DNA from: TMED14 sp002378565
Lineage (GTDB): Bacteria > Bacteroidota > Bacteroidia > Flavobacteriales > Schleiferiaceae
Assembly (NCBI GenBank): GCA_943846715.1
Contig: OX044356.1
Span: 1,550,001 to 1,614,000, forward strand
DNA: 64,000 nt
Direction: 5' to 3'
In this document: positions 7,868 to 16,297 of the stretch, one piece after another
Numbering within the stretch: the first letter of the stretch is position 1
Layout: each line of letters opens with the position of its first letter
The notes under the pieces: model-generated
Databases searched by the model: none
The model's input: the letters and a program-made list of their open reading frames with translations, nothing else
Told to the model about the DNA's origin: nothing
Translations under genes and position numbers: made by a program

Positions 7868-8572
7868 TTAAGGGTTGGCAGCCTCCTCCGGGCCGACATA
7901 CTTTCTGAAGACAATAAGAAAGAGGTAAAAGAGCGCAGTCCCTGCGGCAAACAATACCAGCAAGTACTCGGGCCAATCTCCTTGAACCAAGGGGTGATTA
8001 ACCGGCGGCGGCGATGTCACATACATGTAGTTGGACCCTAAAATCTCATTGATTCCCATCAGCAGGGCGGCAATGACTGTTGTGATTCCCATCACCATCC
8101 TGAATGCTCGCTTAGGTAGACGTCTTCCAGCGTGAACCATCAAGTAAATAGGCACCACCACCACGAAGGCATGAGCTGTGAAAAACTGCGTGACATAGGG
8201 CCATGTCAGTGGCGTGGTTAAGCCTGGCGTCAAGATAGCTTGTATGCCGCCCAAGGGGCCCCATAAAGCCGCCACCGTGAAGGCCCATTGTTTATCCATC
8301 ACCAAGTGAAGGAAGAGCAAAACCTGAGTGAAACTGCACATGTGCAGCGGGAGGTGTTTGGCAATGAGGTAGTCGCCATCAAGCAACAACATCGCTGTGG
8401 CCCAAACCTGATTCAGAAGGATGGCCCACCCAAGTCCTCGCTCCCATTGCTTGCGTTGTGGGTGACCTATGCGGGGTGCAAAGGCAAAGAAAAAAAGAAT
8501 GAAGGCGAGCAGTACGCCCACGCCAAACCACCACAACTGTTCGCCAGGCTCAATGGCGTGGTATGTACTCAT
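7868..8572 (-). CDS. YwaF/TMEM164-like integral membrane protein, copy B
   Basis: 234-residue protein with about six membrane helices, related to TIGR02206/YwaF and the TMEM164 family. It shows LPLHMCSFTQ with H77 and C79, then GPLGGIQAILTPGLT and a C-terminal GSNYMYVTSPP. The HxC pair is the conserved feature of the family; in animal TMEM164 the Cys is reported to act in acyl transfer between phospholipids, so a lipid-acyltransferase role is possible but unproven in bacteria. Its start overlaps the stop of copy A by 4 bp (ATGA), and the two proteins share the same motifs in the same order, so this is a tandem duplication. Confidence 0.8.
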   Translation of the reverse strand: MSTYHAIEPGEQLWWFGVGVLLAFILFFFAFAPRIGHPQRKQWERGLGWAILLNQVWATAMLLLDGDYLIAKHLPLHMCSFTQVLLFLHLVMDKQWAFTVAALWGPLGGIQAILTPGLTTPLTWPYVTQFFTAHAFVVVVPIYLMVHAGRRLPKRAFRMVMGITTVIAALLMGINEILGSNYMYVTSPPPVNHPLVQGDWPEYLLVLFAAGTALFYLFLIVFRKYVGPEEAANP

Positions 8573-9291
8573 GAGGGCATGCCGTCATTGGACTTGATGC
8601 GCTTCCAAAACAAGCCAGTTAGCAACAGGTAGTGAAGCAGGCCTGCGCCAACGAATCCAATGAGGTAGTAGGGCCAAGGGCCTTGAATCAGAATACTTTC
8701 CACCTTGGGTGGATCAATCAAGAACATGTAGTTGGCGTCAATCAGCCTGTTGATAAAGTAAACAGGGAGCATCATGGCCACGTTCAAAGCAATGATTTTA
8801 GCCCATGTCCACTGACCAATCATGCGCTGGCGAACAAAAACAAAATACAAGGGAATGATGATGATGCCACCGTGAATGATGTAGTACTCAATGTACATGA
8901 AGGTGCTGTCACCGCCAGTAAGCTCTGGCGTGAGAAGGCTATGAAACCCTCCAACAATCCCCCAAAAAAACAAAGGGAAAAAAGCCCATCTGACACCAAA
9001 GGCTAAAAGCAGAATGCTCAGCAATCGGCTCATGCCACAAAGATGCAGCTCCATGTTTTCGGTCATGCTCCAGTCGCCAATCGCAACAAGTTGCACGTGC
9101 TTGACAAGAAACAAGGCAATCAGTAAACCACCCCAGATTCTTTCAAATTGGGTCAAGGCTCGGTCATCGTGCTTGATTTTGTTGCTGAAAAAGTAAACCA
9201 CCAACGCATAGGCCGCGGTGATAGCTATGCCGCCAAACCAGGGGGTAGAAAACATGTCATAAACGGCATGCTCTATTTGAAAAAATGTCAT
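8569..9291 (-). CDS. YwaF/TMEM164-like integral membrane protein, copy A
   Basis: 240-residue paralogue of the downstream gene, about six helices. The family motifs are MELHLCGMSRL (H83, C85), GIVGGFHSLLTPELT and DANYMFLIDPP. Overall identity to copy B looks low outside these motifs, so the duplication is old or the two copies specialise, perhaps as a heterodimer. The 4 bp overlap means they are translated together. No regulatory element was seen in the 58 bp before the start. Confidence 0.8.
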   Translation of the reverse strand: MTFFQIEHAVYDMFSTPWFGGIAITAAYALVVYFFSNKIKHDDRALTQFERIWGGLLIALFLVKHVQLVAIGDWSMTENMELHLCGMSRLLSILLLAFGVRWAFFPLFFWGIVGGFHSLLTPELTGGDSTFMYIEYYIIHGGIIIIPLYFVFVRQRMIGQWTWAKIIALNVAMMLPVYFINRLIDANYMFLIDPPKVESILIQGPWPYYLIGFVGAGLLHYLLLTGLFWKRIKSNDGMPS

Positions 9292-9349
9292 TGTGTCGGG
9301 GAGTTAGGACCATGAATATAGTCCAAACTCTGCTACTGGGAGAATCTGC

Positions 9350-10120
9350 TCAGAATGAGGGGCGGCGCTTGTCCAAGAATGCCTCCGTGCCCTCCACAAA
9401 TTCCTTTGAGGTGAATCGCTTGCCAAACTCTACAATTTCAGTATCATAACCCCCCTTGTGGTCCAGGCCTGCATTGACTGCGCGGATCACTGCAGCCTGT
9501 GCGTCGCCCGAGTTCCGCAGGTAGCCTTTGGCTCGGCTTTTTGCCTCCGCCATCAGCTCATCTTGTGTGCTGACTGCGTTCACCAAGCCCCAAGCAAGGG
9601 CGGTTTCTGCATCAATCATTTTAGCTGAAAGCATCATATCCATGGCGCGCCCTTTGCCGATGCATTGAGCCAATCGCTGTGTGCCTCCGTAGCCAGGAAT
9701 CACCCCCAGGGAGGTCTCGGGCAAGCCCATTTTTGCGTTATCCGAAGCGACCCGCACATGGCACGACAAGGCCAGCTCCAACCCGCCGCCTAAGGCAAAC
9801 CCATTGATGGCTGCGATATAAATTTTCTTCGCGTTGGCAATGCGGGTAAACAATAGGTCTTGTCCTCGCTGCGCCAAGGCTTGCCCTTCTTGTTGGTTGT
9901 GGGTGGCAAACTCTGCAATGTCTGCGCCGGCCACAAAGCTCTTTTCGCCCTCCCCTGTCAGAAGAACCACCCTCACATCATCCCTGCCATCCAGGTCAAC
10001 CACATGCTTATGCAAGGCGTTGATAACCGCTGTGTTCAAGGCGTTGAGCGCCTTGGGGCGGGTAATGGTTAAGGTGGCTATGCGATCTTCAACGTGGAGG
10101 TGGACAAGTGGAGTGCTCAT
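9350..10120 (-). CDS. Enoyl-CoA hydratase (crotonase family)
   Basis: 256-residue crotonase hydrating trans-2-enoyl-CoA to 3-hydroxyacyl-CoA. Both catalytic glutamates are in place: one in FALGGGLELALSCHVR and one in MGLPETSLGVIPGYGGTQ. The oxyanion-hole segment FVAGADIAEF is also standard. Length is normal for the family. The phenylacetate cluster at 52-61 kb has a PaaG isomerase but no separate PaaF hydratase, and this enzyme could supply that step, although a general fatty-acid role is equally likely. It is transcribed alone, from the box at 10145-10152, divergently from a methyltransferase. Confidence 0.88.
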   Translation of the reverse strand: MSTPLVHLHVEDRIATLTITRPKALNALNTAVINALHKHVVDLDGRDDVRVVLLTGEGEKSFVAGADIAEFATHNQQEGQALAQRGQDLLFTRIANAKKIYIAAINGFALGGGLELALSCHVRVASDNAKMGLPETSLGVIPGYGGTQRLAQCIGKGRAMDMMLSAKMIDAETALAWGLVNAVSTQDELMAEAKSRAKGYLRNSGDAQAAVIRAVNAGLDHKGGYDTEIVEFGKRFTSKEFVEGTEAFLDKRRPSF

Positions 10121-10144
10121 GGTTGTAATTTGTGATTCCTAACT

Positions 10145-10152
10145 CAAAGGTA
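10145..10152 (-). promoter_or_regulatory. -7 box for the enoyl-CoA hydratase gene
   Basis: On the minus strand TACCTTTG, exact match to TAnnTTTG, ends 24 bp before the start at 10120. Confidence 0.55.
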
Positions 10153-10163
10153 TTGAGCAAGAC

Positions 10164-11009
10164 ATGGCTACCAACATCAAATCAAGCATTCAGGCCTGGA
10201 TTCAGGATAAAATTGGCATCGGCGAGAACCGAGATCGCCTCCAATTGCTGAGCAAAAGGCTGGATTCATTGGCCGTGTTGCAGCAAATGACCTTGCCTGT
10301 TCACTTGCCCTTGTCAGAGCAATTACAAGATGACGCCCTTCGTCTGGTCGGCCTAACTCGGGATGATGTTTGCCTTGCCATTCACCGAAGTGACCCCATG
10401 TTTCGCTACCCCCTCCAACACCATGGTGGCCAACTTGAAGTGACCCTTGCAGAGTATGTTGCCGCCGGGCATGGCGCAGCGAATGTTGTCGCGAGCATGG
10501 CTTCAGGTGCGGAAAGGTTGCTAGACTTTGGCTGCGGCTATGGCCGCGTCAGTCGGTTTTTGCGTCAAGCCTTGCCCGATGTAGCCATTCACGGGCTGGA
10601 TCCCAAAGCCTCAGCCATGGCCTTTCAGCTGGACACGCTGGGTCTGATGCCCCATAGCGATGGCTTGACGTATGATTTGCTGTTTGCTGGATCTGTTTTC
10701 ACCCATTTGCGTCCCCTGGATTTCAAAGCTGCCTTGAAGGATGTGGTTGCCTTACTTAGCCCTGGCGGCAAGGCACTGATCACCCTGCACCCCTTCATTG
10801 GCAAGGGCTATCAGGTCTTTGATTCAACAGAGGAGAGTGCCCTGCCCGAGCTGGAAGACAACCTTAACGAGTCCGACTATGTCAGCGCTTATTGCTCAAG
10901 GGATTTCTTGGATGCTGCCTTGATGGATTCATGCCCAACAGCCTCCGTTGAGGTCCTTGACGGGAAGCTGTTTGGCGGCAGTCAAGTCTATATCGCCATC
11001 AAGCTTTGA
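10164..11009 (+). CDS. SAM-dependent methyltransferase
   Basis: 281-residue class I methyltransferase. The SAM site is visible as LLDFGCGYGRVSRFL (near residue 116) and a strand-2 acid in IHGLDPKASA; FAGSVFTHLRP and LLSPGGKALITLHPF follow in the usual order. About 110 residues precede motif I, with an HRSDPMFRYPLQHHGG segment seen in methyltransferases of glycan or glycolipid loci. The substrate is unknown. Its last 11 bp overlap the convergent sensor kinase gene. Confidence 0.78.
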   Translation: MATNIKSSIQAWIQDKIGIGENRDRLQLLSKRLDSLAVLQQMTLPVHLPLSEQLQDDALRLVGLTRDDVCLAIHRSDPMFRYPLQHHGGQLEVTLAEYVAAGHGAANVVASMASGAERLLDFGCGYGRVSRFLRQALPDVAIHGLDPKASAMAFQLDTLGLMPHSDGLTYDLLFAGSVFTHLRPLDFKAALKDVVALLSPGGKALITLHPFIGKGYQVFDSTEESALPELEDNLNESDYVSAYCSRDFLDAALMDSCPTASVEVLDGKLFGGSQVYIAIKL

Positions 11010-12435
11010 CGGGAAGGGTAAAGCAAAACTCACTGCCTTCCGGACTGCTGGCTTCCACCCAAATGGTGCCGCCAAAACGATCAAGAATAGCCTTAACAAT
11101 GGCTAGGCCTAATCCTGTTCCACGGCTCTTCGTGGTGAATCGGGGTTGAAAAACATCCTCCAGGTTAGCTGGATCAATGCCACAGCCGTTGTCTTTGATC
11201 GTGAACGTTAGCCAATGCTCATCATGCACCACCATGAGGCTGAATTGTGGCTTATCTACCAAGACTGAAGCCTCCTTGGCATTGCTGATAAGGTTGTTGA
11301 GTACCCGAATCAAGCGCTCCCGATTCACCACGGACTGAACGCCTTCCAGGGACCTTGGAATAAGCACCTTTAGCATGGGGTAGGCGGCTTGAATTTCCAA
11401 TACAATGGGGGCTATAAAGGTGGATTTGTCCTTGCTCGGTCCTTTGGATAACTGACTGAAATCGTCCGCAACCTGCGTCATGGCGTCAATTTGAGCTAGC
11501 ATGCCATCAGCAAATGCATGCACCTCCTCGGCTGTCAAATTTCCTGCTTTTGTGGCGTGCATTTGCGTCATCAGTCGCATGGGTGTCAGGGGGTTTTTGA
11601 CCTCGTGAGCTACCTGTTGCGCCATCTGCTTCCACGCAGACTCTTTTTCTGCTTGTGCCAACTGCTTGGCGTTATCTGCCAATTGGTCAATCATGAGGTT
11701 GTACTGGTTCACCAGCACGCCAATCTCATCTCTTGAACTCCAGGCGATGTGTTTTCGGTCTGCGGTCAGTGGGTTGTTTTTCATGGCGTTGCTTACAACT
11801 TCAACGCCCCTGGTGATGCTTCTCGACAAGAACAGGGCAATCATTGAGGCTATAAGGAAGATGATGACATACAGCGTGGCCAGGGCCTCATAAAATGCGC
11901 CTTCCTCTGTGGGAGAGAGGTAGTCTTCCAGGGCGTAAGGCACCACCATGATACCAAGGGGGTGTCCGTCATCGTCAATCAGCTCAGCTGCATAAACCAT
12001 GATCTCACTGTCGTTTGATTTGTCTGAACGGAAGTTCACCACTTGGTTTCGTCGGTAGCGAATGCCCTCAGGAAGCTGCCTTGGCATGGTGCCATCAACC
12101 AGAAGTTCCGGGTTGGAAGACATGATGATGTGGCCATTCATGCCGTAGAGCATGACGTCCGTGTGGTGAATTTTACTGAGGGCTTGAATCTCCTCTGCAA
12201 TGATTGCATTGAGGTCGATTGTCTTGTTGGGGCTGTGAATAACCTGCGCAATCTCTCGAATAAGGTGAGCTTCTATGGCCTTCTCCTTTCTCAACAAGCG
12301 ATCCTTGTGGTAGATTTTGTTGGCGTTTTTGAAGTGCAGCGAGCTCACAATGCCTGTGATGACAAAAGAGACGGCAACAAGCAGCAGCATCATAGAAAAG
12401 ATGCGACCCCTGAGTTTCAAGGCGGGACGTTTCAC
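10999..12435 (-). CDS. Sensor histidine kinase, NtrY-like, orphan
   Basis: 478-residue membrane kinase. Order of parts: helix 1 at residues 11-33, an extracytoplasmic region to about 185 with a PAS/Cache-like stretch, helix 2 at about 186-205, HAMP about 205-260, phospho-acceptor His277 in QQVAHEVKNPLTPMRL, and an ATPase domain with N box NLISNAKEAS, G1 DNGCGID and G2 GTGLGLAIVKAI. The HEVKNPLTP box is typical of the NtrY group. No response regulator is adjacent, so the partner must be elsewhere. It lies directly upstream of atpG in the same direction as the ATP synthase genes but downstream of them, and may be read from the same transcript. Confidence 0.85.
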   Translation of the reverse strand: MKRPALKLRGRIFSMMLLLVAVSFVITGIVSSLHFKNANKIYHKDRLLRKEKAIEAHLIREIAQVIHSPNKTIDLNAIIAEEIQALSKIHHTDVMLYGMNGHIIMSSNPELLVDGTMPRQLPEGIRYRRNQVVNFRSDKSNDSEIMVYAAELIDDDGHPLGIMVVPYALEDYLSPTEEGAFYEALATLYVIIFLIASMIALFLSRSITRGVEVVSNAMKNNPLTADRKHIAWSSRDEIGVLVNQYNLMIDQLADNAKQLAQAEKESAWKQMAQQVAHEVKNPLTPMRLMTQMHATKAGNLTAEEVHAFADGMLAQIDAMTQVADDFSQLSKGPSKDKSTFIAPIVLEIQAAYPMLKVLIPRSLEGVQSVVNRERLIRVLNNLISNAKEASVLVDKPQFSLMVVHDEHWLTFTIKDNGCGIDPANLEDVFQPRFTTKSRGTGLGLAIVKAILDRFGGTIWVEASSPEGSEFCFTLPVKA

Positions 12436-12463
12436 GGCCTAAAAATTAACAAGAAAAACCCAA

Positions 12464-13321
12464 TCAACCATTCAAGGCTTCTGCGCCGCCAACAATCTCA
12501 AGGATTTCATTGGTGATGGCCGCCTGACGGGCTTTATTGTACTTCAGCTTCAGCCCATCACGCAGATCAGTTGCGTTATCTGTGGCCTTGTGCATGGCTG
12601 TCATGCGTGCGCCCTGCTCTGATGCTTGTGAGTCCAAAAGGGCTTTGAACATTTGGCTCTTGATGCTGGAAGGAATCAACTCGTTAAGGAGCTGTGCTTT
12701 GCTTGGGTCAAAGATGTAGTCGCCGTTGCTTTGCTCACTATCTGGTGAAGCAATGGGCAGCATGGTTTCTTCCTGGAGCAGTTGAACCGCTGCATTTTTG
12801 AATTGGTTGTACACCAAGACGACGCGATCGTACGATCCTTCACTGTAATTTGACATCACTGCCTCGGCAATGGTTTTTGCAGAATCAAAGGTCACAGTTG
12901 CAACGGCGTCTACGTCACTGTTGACGACGTTCAATGTGTTTGCCAGCATCTCTCTGCCCTTTTTGCCTAAGGCATACACCTCTACTTCAACACCTTCCTT
13001 GTCAAAGGCTGATGCCATGGCAAGGGTTCGCTTGATGACCGATGAGTTGAATCCACCACAGAGTCCACGGTTGGACGTGATAGGAATCACAAGCACCTTG
13101 TTCAGTGGCCGCTCAATGGCGTAGGGGTTTTCTGAATCATCAAACGACGCATTGACATTGGACATCAGGTGGGAAAGCTTCTGTGCGTAGGGGCGCATCT
13201 GAATGATGGCATCCTGCGCACGCTTCAATTTAGCCGCCGACACCATTTTCATGGCAGAGGTGATCTGCATCGTGCTTGATACCGACGCGATTCTGTTGCG
13301 AAGTTCCTTCAGGTTTGCCAT
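12464..13321 (-). CDS. atpG: F1Fo ATP synthase subunit gamma
   Basis: 285-residue central-stalk subunit that turns inside the alpha3beta3 ring. The N-terminus MANLKELRNRIASVSSTMQI and the C-terminus RQAAITNEILEIVGGAEAL are the two coiled-coil ends that form the shaft, and ITSNRGLCGGFNSSV is the family signature. Last gene of the atp cluster here. The beta and epsilon genes (atpD, atpC) that follow gamma in many bacteria are missing, as is known for Bacteroidota, where they form a separate locus. Confidence 0.95.
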   Translation of the reverse strand: MANLKELRNRIASVSSTMQITSAMKMVSAAKLKRAQDAIIQMRPYAQKLSHLMSNVNASFDDSENPYAIERPLNKVLVIPITSNRGLCGGFNSSVIKRTLAMASAFDKEGVEVEVYALGKKGREMLANTLNVVNSDVDAVATVTFDSAKTIAEAVMSNYSEGSYDRVVLVYNQFKNAAVQLLQEETMLPIASPDSEQSNGDYIFDPSKAQLLNELIPSSIKSQMFKALLDSQASEQGARMTAMHKATDNATDLRDGLKLKYNKARQAAITNEILEIVGGAEALNG

Positions 13322-13341
13322 GGTCTCGTTGCGCTAGTCGA

Positions 13342-14922
13342 TTAGGCTGTGTAAGCAGGAATAACTTCAGCAGCTGCCTTTTCGACAATTGCCATTTCAT
13401 CCTTTGTCCATTTACCGCTGCGAATGGCGTCCAAGGTGTCCTGGTGCTTGCTGGCCATGTACTCTAAGAACGCAACCTCGAAAGGCTTGATCTGATTCAC
13501 GGCAACGTCATTGAGGAGTCCTTTAGAGCCAATGTAAATGATAGCTACCTGCTTTTCAACTGCCATGGGTGCATTCACAGCTTGCTTCAGGATTTCCACA
13601 TTGCGTCGACCCTTGTTGATGATGTTCATCGTTGCTGCATCCAAGTCAGAGCCAAATTTTGCAAAAGCTTCAAGCTCTCGGTACTGTGCTTGGTCTAGCT
13701 TCAGTGTGCCGGCAACCTTCTTCATGGGCTTGATCTGTGCAGATCCACCCACACGAGAAACAGAGATACCCACATTGATCGCGGGGCGAACACCGGAGTT
13801 GAACAGATCTGACTCCAAGAAAATCTGACCATCCGTGATAGAAATCACGTTGGTTGGGATGTAGGCTGATACGTCACCAGCCTGCGTCTCAATGATGGGC
13901 AATGCCGTCAGTGATCCACCACCTTTAACGATGCCTTTCAATGACTCAGGGAGGTCATTCATCTGTGAGGCAATGGTGTCATCGTTAATAATCTTTGCTG
14001 CTCGCTCAAGCAAGCGTGAGTGTAGGTAGAACACGTCACCAGGGTAGGCTTCACGACCTGGAGGGCGACGAAGCAACAAGGAAACTTCACGGTAGGCAAC
14101 CGCCTGTTTGGAGAGGTCATCAAAGATGATCAATGCAGGGCGACCTGTGTCACGGAAGAGTTCACCAATGGCAGCACCCGCAAATGGAGCGTAAAACTGC
14201 AGAGGCGCAGGGTCAGAAGCATTGGATGCAACAATGGTTGTGTAGGCCATGGCGCCTTTTGCTTCAAGGTTCTTTGCCAGCGCAGCAATGGTTGAGCCTT
14301 TCTGGCCAATGGCCACGTAGACGCAGTATACTGGCTCGCCTTTGTCGTAAAACTCCTTCTGGTTAAGGATGGTGTCAATCGCTACGGTGGTCTTGCCTGT
14401 CTGGCGGTCACCAATGATCAACTCACGCTGACCTCGTCCCACGGGAATCATGGCGTCAATCGCCTTGATGCCTGTTTGAAGGGGCTCGCTCACCGGCTGA
14501 CGGTAAATGACACCAGGGGCCTTGCGCTCCAATGGCATGTTGTAGGTCTTGCCTTGGATGGGTCCTTTGCCATCAATGGGTTTGCCTAAGGTGTCCACCA
14601 CGCGACCAAGCATGCCCTCACCCACTTCCAGGGAGGCAATCATGCCCGTGCGCTTCACGGTTGAACCTTCACGAACGCCTTCAGCAGAACCAAGCAGCAC
14701 AATACCTGCGTTGTCCTCTTCAAGGTTCAATGTTATGCCACGTAGGCCATTCTCGAACTCCACCAATTCGCCATACTGGACGTTTTGAAGTCCATGCGCA
14801 CGCGCGATGCCGTCACCAACCTGAAGGATGGTGCCAACTTCTTGAAGCTCAGCTTCAGTGTTGCTGCCTGCAAGTTGCTGGCGAAGGATTGCGGAAATTT
14901 CTGCTGGGTTAACGTCTGCCAT
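13342..14922 (-). CDS. atpA: F1Fo ATP synthase subunit alpha
   Basis: 526-residue non-catalytic nucleotide-binding subunit of F1. The P-loop is GDRQTGKT at residues 171-178; the downstream PALIIFDDLSKQAVAYREV and the LLRRPPGREAYPGDVFYLHS signature are typical of alpha. N-terminal MADVNPAEISAILRQQL is the delta-binding helix. It is 20 bp from atpG and 12 bp from atpH, in one operon. Confidence 0.97.
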   Translation of the reverse strand: MADVNPAEISAILRQQLAGSNTEAELQEVGTILQVGDGIARAHGLQNVQYGELVEFENGLRGITLNLEEDNAGIVLLGSAEGVREGSTVKRTGMIASLEVGEGMLGRVVDTLGKPIDGKGPIQGKTYNMPLERKAPGVIYRQPVSEPLQTGIKAIDAMIPVGRGQRELIIGDRQTGKTTVAIDTILNQKEFYDKGEPVYCVYVAIGQKGSTIAALAKNLEAKGAMAYTTIVASNASDPAPLQFYAPFAGAAIGELFRDTGRPALIIFDDLSKQAVAYREVSLLLRRPPGREAYPGDVFYLHSRLLERAAKIINDDTIASQMNDLPESLKGIVKGGGSLTALPIIETQAGDVSAYIPTNVISITDGQIFLESDLFNSGVRPAINVGISVSRVGGSAQIKPMKKVAGTLKLDQAQYRELEAFAKFGSDLDAATMNIINKGRRNVEILKQAVNAPMAVEKQVAIIYIGSKGLLNDVAVNQIKPFEVAFLEYMASKHQDTLDAIRSGKWTKDEMAIVEKAAAEVIPAYTA

Positions 14923-14934
14923 GGTAGGTTCAAT

Positions 14935-15489
14935 TTAGAAGTCGGCGATGTAAGAATTTTTCTTGAAATGCTGATCGATTCGGTTCAATGCTGTAGCAAT
15001 GGTGGCATCCACTTGGAGGTCACCTACACGTACAACCAAACCGCCGATCACATCGGGGTTGACGACCTCTTTCAAGGACGTCTCTTTAGCGCCTGTCGCA
15101 GCAAATCGCTGTTGCAGGTTATTGCGCTGCGCCTCACTCAAGGGGCTTGCGGTCACCACGCGCGCTTCAACAATGCCATTGGCTTTGTTGTAACGTGTGA
15201 GGTAGCCACCGGCAATGTGGTTCAATCCTCCTTCGCGTCCGTGTCGGACAACAAGCTTGAGGAATTTTTGCGTCAAGTCTGTCGTGGATGCAAAGACAGC
15301 CTGGAGGCCTTTGATTTTCTCTGCGGGCTTCACCACAGGGCTTTGCAAGAAATTGCGCAAGTCACGGCTGACCTTGATGGCGGATTGAATCGTCATCATG
15401 TCCTCGCGCACAGCGTCCATTTGATTGAGCTCTTTAGCTAAATCAATGAGTGCTTTTGCGTAGCGTGTTGCGAATCGTGTGCCGGCCAT
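14935..15489 (-). CDS. atpH: F1Fo ATP synthase subunit delta (OSCP)
   Basis: 184-residue peripheral-stalk subunit linking F1 alpha to the b subunits. The N-terminal helical domain (TRFATRYAKALIDLAKE) and the C-terminal motif NPDVIGGLVVRVGDLQVDAT are both present, the second being the family signature. Length is normal. It is 7 bp from the atpF stop, in the atp operon. Confidence 0.93.
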   Translation of the reverse strand: MAGTRFATRYAKALIDLAKELNQMDAVREDMMTIQSAIKVSRDLRNFLQSPVVKPAEKIKGLQAVFASTTDLTQKFLKLVVRHGREGGLNHIAGGYLTRYNKANGIVEARVVTASPLSEAQRNNLQQRFAATGAKETSLKEVVNPDVIGGLVVRVGDLQVDATIATALNRIDQHFKKNSYIADF

Positions 15490-15496
15490 CTTGAGA

Positions 15497-15991
15497 TCAG
15501 TTCAGTTTGACGTCTTCCAATGCGCGATCGATACTGGCCTTTTGTACCGCTGCATCCTTGAGCTCTGAACGGAGAATTTTTTCTGCCATGTCAACAGCAA
15601 TCTGCGCGACATGGTTTTTCAATTCTGTCACTGCAGCCATTTTAGCGCCTTCAATTTGCGCGGCAGCAGCTGTCATGATTTTTTCAGCCTCCCCTGAAGC
15701 GATGTCCTTGGCTTCTGCAACCATTTTGTCTCGGGCAACTCGTGCTTCCTTGACAATGCTTTCGCGTTCCTGACGAGCCTCCTTGAGCAATTGCTCATTG
15801 GAAGATGTCAAGTTTTGCATTTCCGCGCGAGCGGATTGGGCTTCTTCAAGGGCCTTGTCAATGGACGCTTCACGCTCCTTCACGGCGCTTAAGATCGGCT
15901 TCCAAGCAAACTTGGAAAGCAGAACCATGAGCAGAAGGAAGACGATTGTCGTCCAAAAGATGAGGCCAAAGCCGGGCGTTATGATATCCAT
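15497..15991 (-). CDS. atpF: F1Fo ATP synthase subunit b
   Basis: 164-residue stator subunit: one N-terminal membrane helix (GLIFWTTIVFLLLMVLLSKF, about residues 8-27) then a long charged coiled coil rich in Ala, Glu and Lys. I chose MDIITPGFGL at 15991; an upstream ATG at 16012 would add seven hydrophilic residues before the family start. A hairpin (16022-16048) lies in the 75 bp between atpE and this start. Confidence 0.92.
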   Translation of the reverse strand: MDIITPGFGLIFWTTIVFLLLMVLLSKFAWKPILSAVKEREASIDKALEEAQSARAEMQNLTSSNEQLLKEARQERESIVKEARVARDKMVAEAKDIASGEAEKIMTAAAAQIEGAKMAAVTELKNHVAQIAVDMAEKILRSELKDAAVQKASIDRALEDVKLN

Positions 15992-16021
15992 CGTGGTGCG
16001 ATAATTATGCAAATCACAAGC

Positions 16022-16048
16022 TCACCAAAGAGAGAGTCCCCTTGGTGA
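16022..16048 (-). promoter_or_regulatory. Stem-loop between atpE and atpF
   Basis: TCACCAA (16022-16028) and TTGGTGA (16042-16048) are perfect 7 bp arms around a 13 nt loop. It follows the atpE stop and precedes atpF on the minus-strand transcript, with no U-tract. Such a hairpin could protect the upstream mRNA end or separate atpBE from atpFHAG, so that the c subunit is made in excess; this is inference. Confidence 0.45.
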
Positions 16049-16066
16049 AGCCTGCGTGATGCGAGA

Positions 16067-16270
16067 TTACTTCAACAGCGATACAACGATGCCAAAGAGG
16101 CCCGCTCCCTCAACGAGGGCTGCTGTGATAATCATATTTGTTTGGATTTTGCTAGTAGCTTCAGGTTGGCGAGCGATGGCGTCCATTGCGCGGCCGCCGA
16201 TCATACCAATACCAATGCCAATTCCGATTACGGATAGGCCTGCTCCAATTGCTGCGATACTTCCAGTCAT
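16067..16270 (-). CDS. atpE: F1Fo ATP synthase subunit c
   Basis: 67-residue rotor-ring proteolipid: two membrane helices around a polar loop (GRAMDAIARQPEA). The ion-binding carboxylate is E54 in AALVEGAGL, and the alternating glycines at 16, 18, 20 and 22 in helix 1 allow tight ring packing. The residue after E54 is Gly rather than Thr/Ser and helix 1 lacks the extra Gln, so this looks proton- rather than sodium-coupled. The 27 bp before the start is nearly pure A/T on the transcript, a feature of well-translated genes in Bacteroidota, and fits the high copy number of subunit c. Confidence 0.96.
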   Translation of the reverse strand: MTGSIAAIGAGLSVIGIGIGIGMIGGRAMDAIARQPEATSKIQTNMIITAALVEGAGLFGIVVSLLK

Positions 16271-16297
16271 GATTCTAGGGATTTAAAATAAAAAATA

